From positions 1-5,022 of the forward strand of contig JARBUQ010000393.1 in the NCBI GenBank assembly GCA_029239545.1: a DNA stretch of 5,022 bases. The letters are read 5' to 3'. The translations under genes were made by a program, and so were the position numbers. Within the stretch, counting starts at the first letter, position 1; each line of letters starts with the position of its first letter. Below are positions 1 to 5,022 of this stretch, piece by piece. Under the pieces are notes generated by a model. The model had not been told where the DNA came from, did not search any database, and worked only from the letters and a program-made list of their open reading frames with translations. The DNA is from Paenibacillus sp. Lineage in GTDB: Bacteria; Bacillota; Bacilli; Paenibacillales; NBRC-103111.

Positions 1-1394
1 ACTTCACCGATAAGCCGATCCTTCAGATAGACAATTCCATCTTTGATCACTATGCCACCATCTACCCCGAAATAATCCCGCATTACAGTCTTAAGCTGAT
101 GGGCAGCGACATATAGCTGATTGGACATCTTATCCGGCTCGTGATTCGGATATAATGCTTCAGCAATATGCTCTCTCGTAGCGGAGAATCCTTGCTGCAA
201 TAGCAAGAAAAGAGCGAGCTCTTTTGTTTTCTTGCGTTTCCAACGAATCGATTGAACGGTTCGGCCATCGCGGCGGGTAAACTTGAACCCTCCAAAAAGG
301 TCGCACCGCCATAGGCTTCCGACATCCGCGTCCCAAATGGGAGCAGGGACGTCTGTGTTTTGCTCCCCTTCAAGGGTACTGTTCATCCGATCCAGCCATA
401 CCCCGAATCGAGGTGGTAGCCCCTGCATAAAGATAGCCCGAGCTTGCGTGACAAACATCCGTGCTGACACCTGCTCGGAATGAGAGACGGCCAACTCGAA
501 CTGTGCGCTCGCCCATTCAAATTGCCATTCCAGATCGACGGTTGACTCCAGATGAAGGCTTTTTAAATAAGCCAAAGTCCGCTCAGTATGCTCACTATTC
601 CTCAAACGAATGGCAATTTTCAATTGAAGCAGAGAGATCATCGCCTGAAAAAGATAGGGCAGCTGTTGAGGCATTTCCACGCTGCCCGTAATAAGCAGCG
701 CTTGTTCGGCCTGCTCTGGCTTGCCATCAGCAAGCAGCCTCGAAGCTTGCAGATAACCTAATAATGCTTCGCCGGCCTGTCGCCGTCTTACGCGTTGGGC
801 GAATTCCGCCATCCGCTCCTCCCAGTCCATCGGCGACATCACCATATGTCCCTTCATAGCTAGCTCGAACAGTGTCAGGCTTCCTCGCACTGCTTCCCCA
901 TCCCGATCGAAGGCATAGATTGCATAGCGATAAAACTCATCCGAGTCACCGGCATCGTCCCCTAGCAAGAACATACCGCGGGCAAGCGCATAGGCGACTT
1001 CCCCCCCGATCTCCTCGTCACATATGTCCCACTCATCGCGCAGAAAGCGTACTATAGGCGCAGCTTCTTGGATCAGGCCCATTCGTATATTGATAACTGC
1101 CAGCAAGGATAGCGCAGAGAGAAGCGGCTTTCTCAGCGTCAGCTCGGCAATTTGCTTAATCGCCTTTGAAAGCCCTTCCCTTGCAGCTTGAAGCTCCCCA
1201 CGATGCATCAATTCCTCGCATTGAGCTTTTTGGAGGAGTGGTGAGGTCTTAATCTGCTCGATTGGAATGGATTCAAGCAACCCAGGCTCGATCCGTGCAT
1301 GCTGCAACAGGGCATTCTCCATTCTGGTGATGGCCTTGCTCCAATTATTCGTGATTATCGCTTGCTGTACGAATCGCTCCAACGAATCTGCCAC
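1..1394 (-). CDS. Helical-repeat (TPR/MalT-like) transcriptional regulator with C-terminal winged-helix SARP/OmpR-type domain, partial at 3' end
   Basis: The minus frame is open from a GTG at 1394 to the left edge: 464 codons with no stop. The GTG is preceded by GAGGAG with a 6-nt spacer (TATCAA), so I prefer it to later ATGs. Residues about 1-340 are a string of amphipathic helices rich in Leu, Ala and Glu, such as QAAREGLSKAI and PEQAEQALL, resembling the TPR-like repeats of MalT or SARP-type regulators. From about residue 361 the sequence LWRCDLFGGFKF, then WKRKKTKELALFLLL, then TREHIAEALYP and LYVAAHQLK match the pattern of the winged-helix domain of bacterial transcriptional activator (BTAD/SARP) proteins. 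A DNA-binding regulator is therefore likely; its targets are unknown. The order is unusual: SARP proteins normally carry the winged helix at the N-terminus. A BTAD domain may follow outside the window. No ATPase (Walker) motif is visible. It follows pyrH on the same strand but has its own promoter candidate. Confidence 0.85.
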   Translation of the reverse strand, partial: MADSLERFVQQAIITNNWSKAITRMENALLQHARIEPGLLESIPIEQIKTSPLLQKAQCEELMHRGELQAAREGLSKAIKQIAELTLRKPLLSALSLLAVINIRMGLIQEAAPIVRFLRDEWDICDEEIGGEVAYALARGMFLLGDDAGDSDEFYRYAIYAFDRDGEAVRGSLTLFELAMKGHMVMSPMDWEERMAEFAQRVRRRQAGEALLGYLQASRLLADGKPEQAEQALLITGSVEMPQQLPYLFQAMISLLQLKIAIRLRNSEHTERTLAYLKSLHLESTVDLEWQFEWASAQFELAVSHSEQVSARMFVTQARAIFMQGLPPRFGVWLDRMNSTLEGEQNTDVPAPIWDADVGSLWRCDLFGGFKFTRRDGRTVQSIRWKRKKTKELALFLLLQQGFSATREHIAEALYPNHEPDKMSNQLYVAAHQLKTVMRDYFGVDGGIVIKDGIVYLKDRLIGE

Positions 1395-1464
1395 TTGATA
1401 CTCCTCACTCCATTCGATTCCTATAAATAGACAGAACTCTCGAGATTTTAAGCTATTTAATTGT

Positions 1465-1473
1465 ATTATAACA
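1465..1473 (-). promoter_or_regulatory. Extended -10 promoter for the winged-helix regulator
   Basis: Read on the minus strand this is TGTTATAAT, a consensus TATAAT (1465-1470) with the TGn extension. No good -35 hexamer sits 16-18 bp upstream, which is typical of extended -10 promoters. Transcription would start near 1458, giving an untranslated leader of about 63 nt before the GTG at 1394. It suggests the regulator can be transcribed separately from pyrH. Confidence 0.5.
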
Positions 1474-1546
1474 TCTGGTCTTGTTATACTTACACCCACA
1501 TTTCGCAAGTGGATCCGATGTGAAATAAGGACTATATGTGCCCCTA

Positions 1547-1583
1547 CATACGAAAATACACCCTCTCGGGTGTACTTCGTATG
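1547..1583 (-). terminator. Nested hairpin after pyrH, probable weak intrinsic terminator
   Basis: An inner stem TACACCC/GGGTGTA (1557-1563 with 1568-1574) closes a four-base loop that reads GAGA (GNRA-type) on the minus strand. An outer stem CATACGAA/TTCGTATG (1547-1554 with 1576-1583) extends it across a small asymmetric internal loop. On the minus strand the inner stem is followed by TTTTCG, so it could act as a short-U-tract terminator for pyrH, whose stop codon is 15 nt upstream. There is no long U run beyond the outer stem, so it may instead serve as a 3' end stabiliser or a partial terminator. Confidence 0.5.
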
Positions 1584-1598
1584 ATCTTTGATTAAGCC

Positions 1599-2342
1599 CT
1601 ATTCATCAAACGCCAAAACCGAATCCCGGCTAATTAACGTCCCGTTATTGCTTCCTTGACATATCTCCCGCATGGACCCTGGACGGTCGAAGTTAAACAC
1701 ATGTATCGGCATATTGTAATCCCGCGCAAGAATAAAAGCCGACTGGTCCATCACCTTCAGATCGTTCTGCAGCACGTCGTTGTAGTGGAGCGAGCTATAT
1801 TTGCGGGCATCCTTATTCGTTCGGGGATCTGCGCTCAGCACACCGTCCACTCCCTGCTTCGCTACGAGAAGTGCCTCACAGTTGACCTCAATGGCCCGCT
1901 GTACGGATGGATAATCCGTGGTCACATAGGGCTGACCGTTCCCACCTGCAAAAATCACGATATACCCTTTCTCCAAATGATGCACAGCACGCAATCGAAT
2001 ATACGGCTCGGCTACAGAGGTGATGGGAAGAGCAGTCATAACCCGGACTTCCTTCGAAGTCTTAGCCTTGAGGACACCTCTGAGCATCAAGCTGTTAACA
2101 ACCGTAGCTAGCGTCCCTATATTATCGGCCTCTGCGCGTTCAATTCCCCAACCCTCGGCCATATTTCCACGAAAAATATTACCTCCACCAATTACAATGG
2201 ATACCTCCACACCTAATTGGACAACCGACATGACTTCATTTGCAATGTGATCCAACCGCTCCGGTTCGAAGCCAAACTCGCTTTTTCCCGCTACAGCCCC
2301 ACCGCTAAGCTTAATCAGCACTCTTTTATACCTGTTACCCAT
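1599..2342 (-). CDS. pyrH: UMP kinase (uridylate kinase) PyrH, divergent stand-alone copy
   Basis: A 247-residue amino-acid-kinase-fold protein, close to the usual 235-245 of PyrH. The enzyme phosphorylates UMP to UDP with ATP in the cytoplasm, a step in UTP/CTP synthesis. Visible motifs in order: KLSGGA (Lys11, nucleotide binding), IGGGNIFRG (51-59), EADNIGTLATV (Asp73, UMP binding), AEPYIR (111-116), GGNGQPYVTTD (133-143, the GTGNPFFTTD element), GVDGVLSADP (164-173) and KVMDQSAF (196-203). Core catalytic and UMP-binding residues look intact, so it is probably active. Departures from typical PyrH include Gly15 where SGEA is usual, TTDYPSVQRA instead of TTDTAA-like, and a C-terminal tail after GTLIS. 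It is not next to rpsB, tsf or frr, which suggests a second copy rather than the housekeeping gene. The ATG at 2342 follows GGGGGCGG with a 7-nt spacer. An attenuator-like leader precedes it. Confidence 0.9.
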   Translation of the reverse strand: MGNRYKRVLIKLSGGAVAGKSEFGFEPERLDHIANEVMSVVQLGVEVSIVIGGGNIFRGNMAEGWGIERAEADNIGTLATVVNSLMLRGVLKAKTSKEVRVMTALPITSVAEPYIRLRAVHHLEKGYIVIFAGGNGQPYVTTDYPSVQRAIEVNCEALLVAKQGVDGVLSADPRTNKDARKYSSLHYNDVLQNDLKVMDQSAFILARDYNMPIHVFNFDRPGSMREICQGSNNGTLISRDSVLAFDE

Positions 2343-2377
2343 CTCTTATCCGCCCCCGATTGTCCAAATAACTGCAT

Positions 2378-2411
2378 AAAAAAACACTAAAGCCAAATAA
2401 CGCTCTAGTGT
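2378..2411 (-). terminator. Intrinsic terminator in the pyrH leader (candidate attenuator)
   Basis: On the minus strand CACTAGAGC (2402-2410) pairs with GCTTTAGTG (2385-2393) in a 9-bp stem with one G-U wobble and an 8-nt loop, followed at once by seven T residues (2378-2384). The plus strand lacks a T tract, so the terminator acts toward pyrH. No minus-strand gene ends just upstream, since the neighbour at 2667 is divergent and the GH44 gene has its own terminator. The likely role is premature termination of the pyrH leader RNA 36 nt before the pyrH start. Confidence 0.8.
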
Positions 2412-2473
2412 CCCATAAGAAGGAAAATATGAAGATTATCGTGCCGATTGAATTTCCGCTTAACAGTCCTCAT
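2405..2473 (-). CDS. Candidate 22-residue leader peptide upstream of pyrH
   Basis: A short ORF of 22 codons begins at an ATG (2471-2473) with AAAGGA ending 8 nt upstream, a near-ideal Shine-Dalgarno. The peptide begins MRTVKRKF and ends HIFLLMGH. Its TAG stop (2405-2407) lies inside the 5' arm of the terminator stem, so a ribosome finishing or pausing there would physically prevent the hairpin. Codons 13-20 form a U-rich tract (13 of 24 bases, 2414-2437). A weak 5-bp hairpin TTCCU/AGGAA-type (2481-2495) could partly cover the Shine-Dalgarno. I infer a regulatory uORF; conservation has not been tested. A chance ORF of this size is possible, but the placement of start, SD and stop together argues against it. 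Confidence 0.6.
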   Translation of the reverse strand: MRTVKRKFNRHDNLHIFLLMGH

Positions 2474-2508
2474 ATCCCCATTCCTTTCTTAGGAAATTGC
2501 ATCCACTA

Positions 2509-2537
2509 ATTGTAATGTAGCTTCAAGTAAAATGCAA
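2509..2537 (-). promoter_or_regulatory. Promoter of the pyrH leader transcript
   Basis: Read on the minus strand: -35 TTGCAT (2532-2537), a 17-bp spacer, and -10 TACAAT (2509-2514, five of six matches to TATAAT). The predicted start near 2502 gives about 29 nt before the leader-peptide ATG, a terminated RNA of roughly 125 nt, and about 160 nt of leader before pyrH. Confidence 0.6.
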
Positions 2538-2591
2538 TGTTACCCATCATTCGTTTTGTTCCGCCTTAGCGACCTCATCCATTAATAGTTC

Positions 2592-2621
2592 TTGACTTAA
2601 ATTCGCGATAATGATTATCAT
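2592..2621 (+). promoter_or_regulatory. Promoter of the FhuF-family gene
   Basis: TTGACT (2592-2597, five of six matches to the -35 consensus), an 18-bp spacer, and TATCAT (2616-2621, five of six matches to TATAAT). The start point would be near 2628, about 40 nt before the ATG at 2667. The -10 element lies inside the Fur box, the usual arrangement for repression in iron-replete cells. A TATAAT at 2625-2630 is an alternative -10, but its -35 would be poor. Confidence 0.65.
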
Positions 2622-2625
2622 TATT
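2606..2625 (+). promoter_or_regulatory. Fur box (iron-responsive operator)
   Basis: The stretch GATAATGATTATCATTATT (2607-2625) matches 17 of 19 positions of the classical Fur consensus. CGATAATGATTATCA (2606-2620) matches the Bacillus 7-1-7 form TGATAATNATTATCA at all but the first base and contains the perfect palindrome GATAAT-G-ATTATC. It overlaps the -10 of the FhuF-family promoter, so Fur-Fe(II) should block transcription when iron is plentiful. It lies about 70 bp upstream of the divergent pyrH -35 and probably does not control pyrH. Confidence 0.88.
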
Positions 2626-2666
2626 ATAATAACTATTTCGTATCAATCATAACTTGGGGGAAATCA

Positions 2667-3488
2667 ATGGAACCGACCATGGATTTATCAATGCTGAATC
2701 ACTTTTTCCACATCTCCCTAACGGGAGAAGCAGATGCTGTCACGACTGTACCAGCAACTGATCTGCTTCAAAAAGAGCAAATGGACGCCATCATCCAGCA
2801 AAGCTCCACCCTGCTCAAGGCTACCGGTACGGAGCTGGCAGCCTCCTTCGTAGGAATGGCCTTCTTCGGAGTGTGCGCCAGCGTGCAGCTTATTCTTGCA
2901 GCTAACAATCGTTTCCTGGATCTGAGTCTGGACAATCTCGATTTTCAGATCGATATGCATGACGACCACATCCACGGCTGCTTCAAGATCCGCGAATTGA
3001 AGTGGAAGGATGCTCCACCCGACGCTGAAGACCGGGAAGCATGGCTTGTCGCAGAACTGAGCAGCTTCTACGCGAGCCAGATCCGCCCGGTTATCCAGAG
3101 CGCTGCTGTAAGTGCAGGCGTTAAGCCCGATTTGATCTGGGCCCAGTATGGCGCAAGAATGGCATTCGCTCTGGAATACGTAGAGGGCATTGAGAAACGC
3201 ACCGATGTGTTGGAGCGGTTCCGCCAGGATTACCAGACACTCGCCCGCCTCGTTCCTGCTGATACCTTTGAGAGAAGGAAGAATCCGTTCGAGCACAAGC
3301 CGCGTTACATCGACAGCCCTTCCGAGGCCGGCAAAAAGCTTATGATGCGCTCCTCCTGCTGTATGTATGATCGTCGCGAGAACGGTGAGAAATGTTATAC
3401 CTGTCCAATGATGCTGCCGGAAGAGCGGGAAGCTCGCCGCATTCGGATCGAGGCTAGCCGGGATCATAAGACCGAGCATACAGCTTAG
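2667..3488 (+). CDS. FhuF-family ferric siderophore reductase, 2Fe-2S protein
   Basis: A 273-residue protein, near the 262 residues of E. coli FhuF. The C-terminus carries SSCCMYDRRENGEKCYTC, which gives the FhuF signature C-C-x10-C-x2-C (Cys231, Cys232, Cys243, Cys246) that binds an unusual 2Fe-2S cluster. In the known family member this cytoplasmic protein reduces Fe(III) in imported hydroxamate siderophores so that iron is released. The N-terminal two thirds (about residues 20-200) are mixed helical and match the general FhuF/IucA-C-terminal-like fold by pattern only. The ATG at 2667 is chosen because GGGGG sits 6 nt upstream; ATGs at 2679 and 2691 lack such a site. A Fur box overlaps the promoter, which strongly supports an iron role. 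No siderophore transporter or synthesis gene is adjacent, so it appears to be a single-gene iron-starvation unit. The exact siderophore cannot be told from the sequence. Confidence 0.86.
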   Translation: MEPTMDLSMLNHFFHISLTGEADAVTTVPATDLLQKEQMDAIIQQSSTLLKATGTELAASFVGMAFFGVCASVQLILAANNRFLDLSLDNLDFQIDMHDDHIHGCFKIRELKWKDAPPDAEDREAWLVAELSSFYASQIRPVIQSAAVSAGVKPDLIWAQYGARMAFALEYVEGIEKRTDVLERFRQDYQTLARLVPADTFERRKNPFEHKPRYIDSPSEAGKKLMMRSSCCMYDRRENGEKCYTCPMMLPEEREARRIRIEASRDHKTEHTA

Positions 3489-3544
3489 CGTCATCAGCCC
3501 CTACACTACTTTTGCTTGCTGTGCCCTATTAATGCTTGAATATG

Positions 3545-3578
3545 AAAAAGCTGCCCAAGGATATTGGACAGCTTTTTT
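3545..3578. terminator. Bidirectional terminator between the convergent FhuF-family and GH44 genes
   Basis: AAAAAGCTGCCCAA (3545-3558), a loop GGATA, then TTGGACAGCTTTTTT (3564-3578). On the plus strand the stem has one C-A mismatch and ends in six T residues. On the minus strand the same position becomes a U-G wobble, so the stem is fully paired, followed by five T residues. It sits 56 nt after the FhuF-family stop and 7 nt after the GH44 stop, and should end both transcripts. Confidence 0.87.
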
Positions 3579-3585
3579 CGATTAT

Positions 3586-5022
3586 TTAGGGAAGTACAAT
3601 CAGTGCAGCAGATCGGCCTTTCAGCTTCACGGAGAAACCTTCAGCTGTTGAAGTCAATTGCTCTGTCAGACTCAAGCGATTATTGTTATCGAAACGGTAC
3701 ACTTCAGCTTGATTCGTTGCCTTGAAGTCACCTGTCACGTCCACCGAGCGTGCTGCATTGTCTTTATTGAATAACAGGACATACGTCTTGCCGTCTTCGC
3801 CTACGATTGTGTAAGCTCCAACCGCATCTGCAATCGTGCTGGTCGTTTGAACGCTGTCGCCTTTAATTTGGCTGCCTTTGCCATCATAGTTCAGGTACAG
3901 CTTGAAGGCATCCTCAAGCGCGGTTCCAGCAGGCAAAGATCCGAATCGTGTAGCCAGATCAACGCCCTCTCTCCCGAAGATAGCCAGCGCTTCGGCTTGC
4001 GCCAAGCCCACGCTGATTCCATTTCCATTGCCGAAATTGTATTCGGTTATAGCCAGCTTCATACCCGGCATAATCGAATTAATCATTTCCTTCATACGCG
4101 GAATGAGACGGATCGGCTCTTGAATCCAGGATTCATCGATGAAATTGGGATCATACAGAGCTTTCAGTGCCTGGAAACGACGTTTGATCGTATTCGGCCC
4201 TTCATCGCCAGTTGGGACTGCATTCTCTTGCGAGTAATAATGAATATCCAAATAATCTACCAATCTTACCCCTGTTTGTTGCTGATAGGCTTTGATCTTC
4301 TGCAAGTACCATTCCAGGAATGGCGTACCGCCATGAGCGGCGCGATCCGGACCGTCCGCACAATTATCGGCGGAGGAGTAAAAGTATGCGCACCAGCCCC
4401 ATGAGGTCGGTCCGAAGATTCGAGCCTGATTATCCTTGGCTTTGATGGCTGCTCCATAAAGCTCAGTGAATCCCCATATTTCATCGTAAGTCGGTGCTTG
4501 CGGATGAACATCCCGATGGGTAACATGCCAGATCTCCGGCTCATTATCGAGTGCATAGTCATGGACGAGATTACCTGTGCGTGTTGCAATATGATCGATC
4601 CAGCGTGTGACGAAGTCAGGTCCAATCGGCTTGGAAGTGTCTCGTGGATCATTGTTCGTAACGAGACTTCCGTCGAGTAGTACGCCATTGCCTGCATCCA
4701 GATAGTCATTCGGACGACTTTGCTGTTGGCCGTATTTGCTTTGTGCGAACCCATAAGTTACTTCGCGTGATTTGGGTGTCCAACCAATAGTCGGAATCGT
4801 AAGCAATACTTTCCCTTGCTTGCTAAGTGTATTATCGATGAAGCGATCGGACATCGAACCTGCCGGATCTTCCTCATAAGGGAAGTTCATGAAGTACCAA
4901 TCCGAAGCGCGGTTGGCTGCATCCAGCTCCCAGTTATATCTGGTCGTGTTATTGCCGCCCCAGCGTTGTACAGGGAAGGGCAGCTCTGATTCGGTTGTAT
5001 GCATGTCGTCGAAGTTAATCCC
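3586..5022 (-). CDS. Glycoside hydrolase family 44 endoglucanase/xyloglucanase, partial at 5' end
   Basis: The frame is open to the right edge (478 visible codons plus TAA); codons before the internal ATG at 5004 read GINFDD, typical of the start of a GH44 catalytic domain, so that ATG is not the true start. GH44 enzymes are usually secreted retaining endo-beta-1,4-glucanases acting on cellulose, xyloglucan and related glucans. Visible landmarks, counted from the first codon: RWGGNNTTRYNW (20-31), YALDNEPEIW (156-165, acid/base Glu161, codon 4540-4542), HYYSQ (261-265) and ITEYNFG (325-331, nucleophile Glu327, codon 4042-4044). The two glutamates are 166 residues apart, near the 173 of the Clostridium thermocellum enzyme. 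The last 80 or so residues look like the beta-rich C-terminal domain of the family. The protein ends right after it, with no CBM, dockerin or second catalytic module downstream. Signal peptide, any N-terminal modules and the promoter are outside the window. Confidence 0.94.
   Translation of the reverse strand, partial: GINFDDMHTTESELPFPVQRWGGNNTTRYNWELDAANRASDWYFMNFPYEEDPAGSMSDRFIDNTLSKQGKVLLTIPTIGWTPKSREVTYGFAQSKYGQQQSRPNDYLDAGNGVLLDGSLVTNNDPRDTSKPIGPDFVTRWIDHIATRTGNLVHDYALDNEPEIWHVTHRDVHPQAPTYDEIWGFTELYGAAIKAKDNQARIFGPTSWGWCAYFYSSADNCADGPDRAAHGGTPFLEWYLQKIKAYQQQTGVRLVDYLDIHYYSQENAVPTGDEGPNTIKRRFQALKALYDPNFIDESWIQEPIRLIPRMKEMINSIMPGMKLAITEYNFGNGNGISVGLAQAEALAIFGREGVDLATRFGSLPAGTALEDAFKLYLNYDGKGSQIKGDSVQTTSTIADAVGAYTIVGEDGKTYVLLFNKDNAARSVDVTGDFKATNQAEVYRFDNNNRLSLTEQLTSTAEGFSVKLKGRSAALIVLP

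Noticed and set aside
1407..1415. Minimal ORF ATG-GAG-TGA just upstream of the regulator GTG
   Set aside because: Two codons only, with no ribosome binding site of its own; it overlaps the regulator's Shine-Dalgarno and is most likely chance.
1656..2111. Plus-strand open frame of 151 codons opposite pyrH
   Set aside because: Antisense shadow of a well conserved kinase gene; low-complexity, His/Ile-rich translation with no ribosome binding site.
2504..2509. UUAGUG that could pair with the terminator 5' arm CACUAG as an antiterminator
   Set aside because: It overlaps the -10 and lies upstream of the predicted start near 2502, so it is probably not in the RNA. Only 6 bp with one wobble over a long distance.
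2547..2582. Eleven-codon minus-strand ORF (MDEVAKAEQNE) between the two divergent promoters
   Set aside because: No Shine-Dalgarno upstream, and it lies upstream of the predicted pyrH leader start, so it would not be in that transcript.
2718..3494. Long open frame of 258 codons on the minus strand opposite the FhuF-family gene
   Set aside because: It lies wholly antisense to a gene with a diagnostic iron-sulfur motif, ribosome binding site and Fur-controlled promoter. Its translation shows no recognisable motif, and no promoter or binding site supports it.
3847..4404. Plus-strand open frame of 185 codons opposite the GH44 gene, and a minus-strand frame-shifted one at 4266-4754
   Set aside because: Both overlap the GH44 catalytic domain, whose reading frame carries the expected motifs throughout; neither encodes anything recognisable.

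Overview
The window looks like chromosomal DNA of a Gram-positive, Paenibacillus-like Firmicute. The indications are mid-range base composition, strong GGAG-type ribosome binding sites, a Bacillus-style Fur box, a family 44 glycoside hydrolase and a UMP kinase that aligns best by eye with Firmicute sequences. Genus is an inference; no marker gene is present.

Layout, left to right. Positions 1-1394 (minus) hold most of a helical-repeat transcriptional regulator with a C-terminal winged-helix (SARP/OmpR-like) domain. Its 3' end lies beyond the left edge, so its stop codon is not in the window. Positions 1395-1598 hold its GTG ribosome binding site, an extended -10 promoter and a nested hairpin just after pyrH. 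Positions 1599-2342 (minus) encode a stand-alone, divergent UMP kinase (PyrH). Positions 2343-2537 are its regulatory leader: a -35/-10 promoter, a 22-codon leader ORF with a good Shine-Dalgarno, and an intrinsic terminator whose 5' arm contains the leader ORF's stop codon. Positions 2592-2625 hold a divergent promoter overlapped by a Fur box. It drives an FhuF-family ferric-siderophore reductase (2667-3488, plus) with its CC-x10-C-x2-C iron-sulfur motif. A bidirectional terminator (3545-3578) separates this from a convergent GH44 endoglucanase/xyloglucanase (3586-5022, minus), whose N-terminus runs off the right edge.

The genes look like independent transcription units rather than one pathway: iron acquisition (Fur-controlled reductase), plant polysaccharide breakdown (GH44), nucleotide metabolism (PyrH) and a regulator of unknown target. 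The most notable feature is the pyrH leader. Its architecture (leader peptide, U-rich tract, stop codon inside the terminator stem) resembles translation-coupled attenuation of the kind known for enterobacterial pyrBI, or drug-induced ribosome-stalling attenuators of Firmicutes. Here it sits in front of a UMP kinase paralogue that is outside the usual rpsB-tsf-pyrH-frr cluster.
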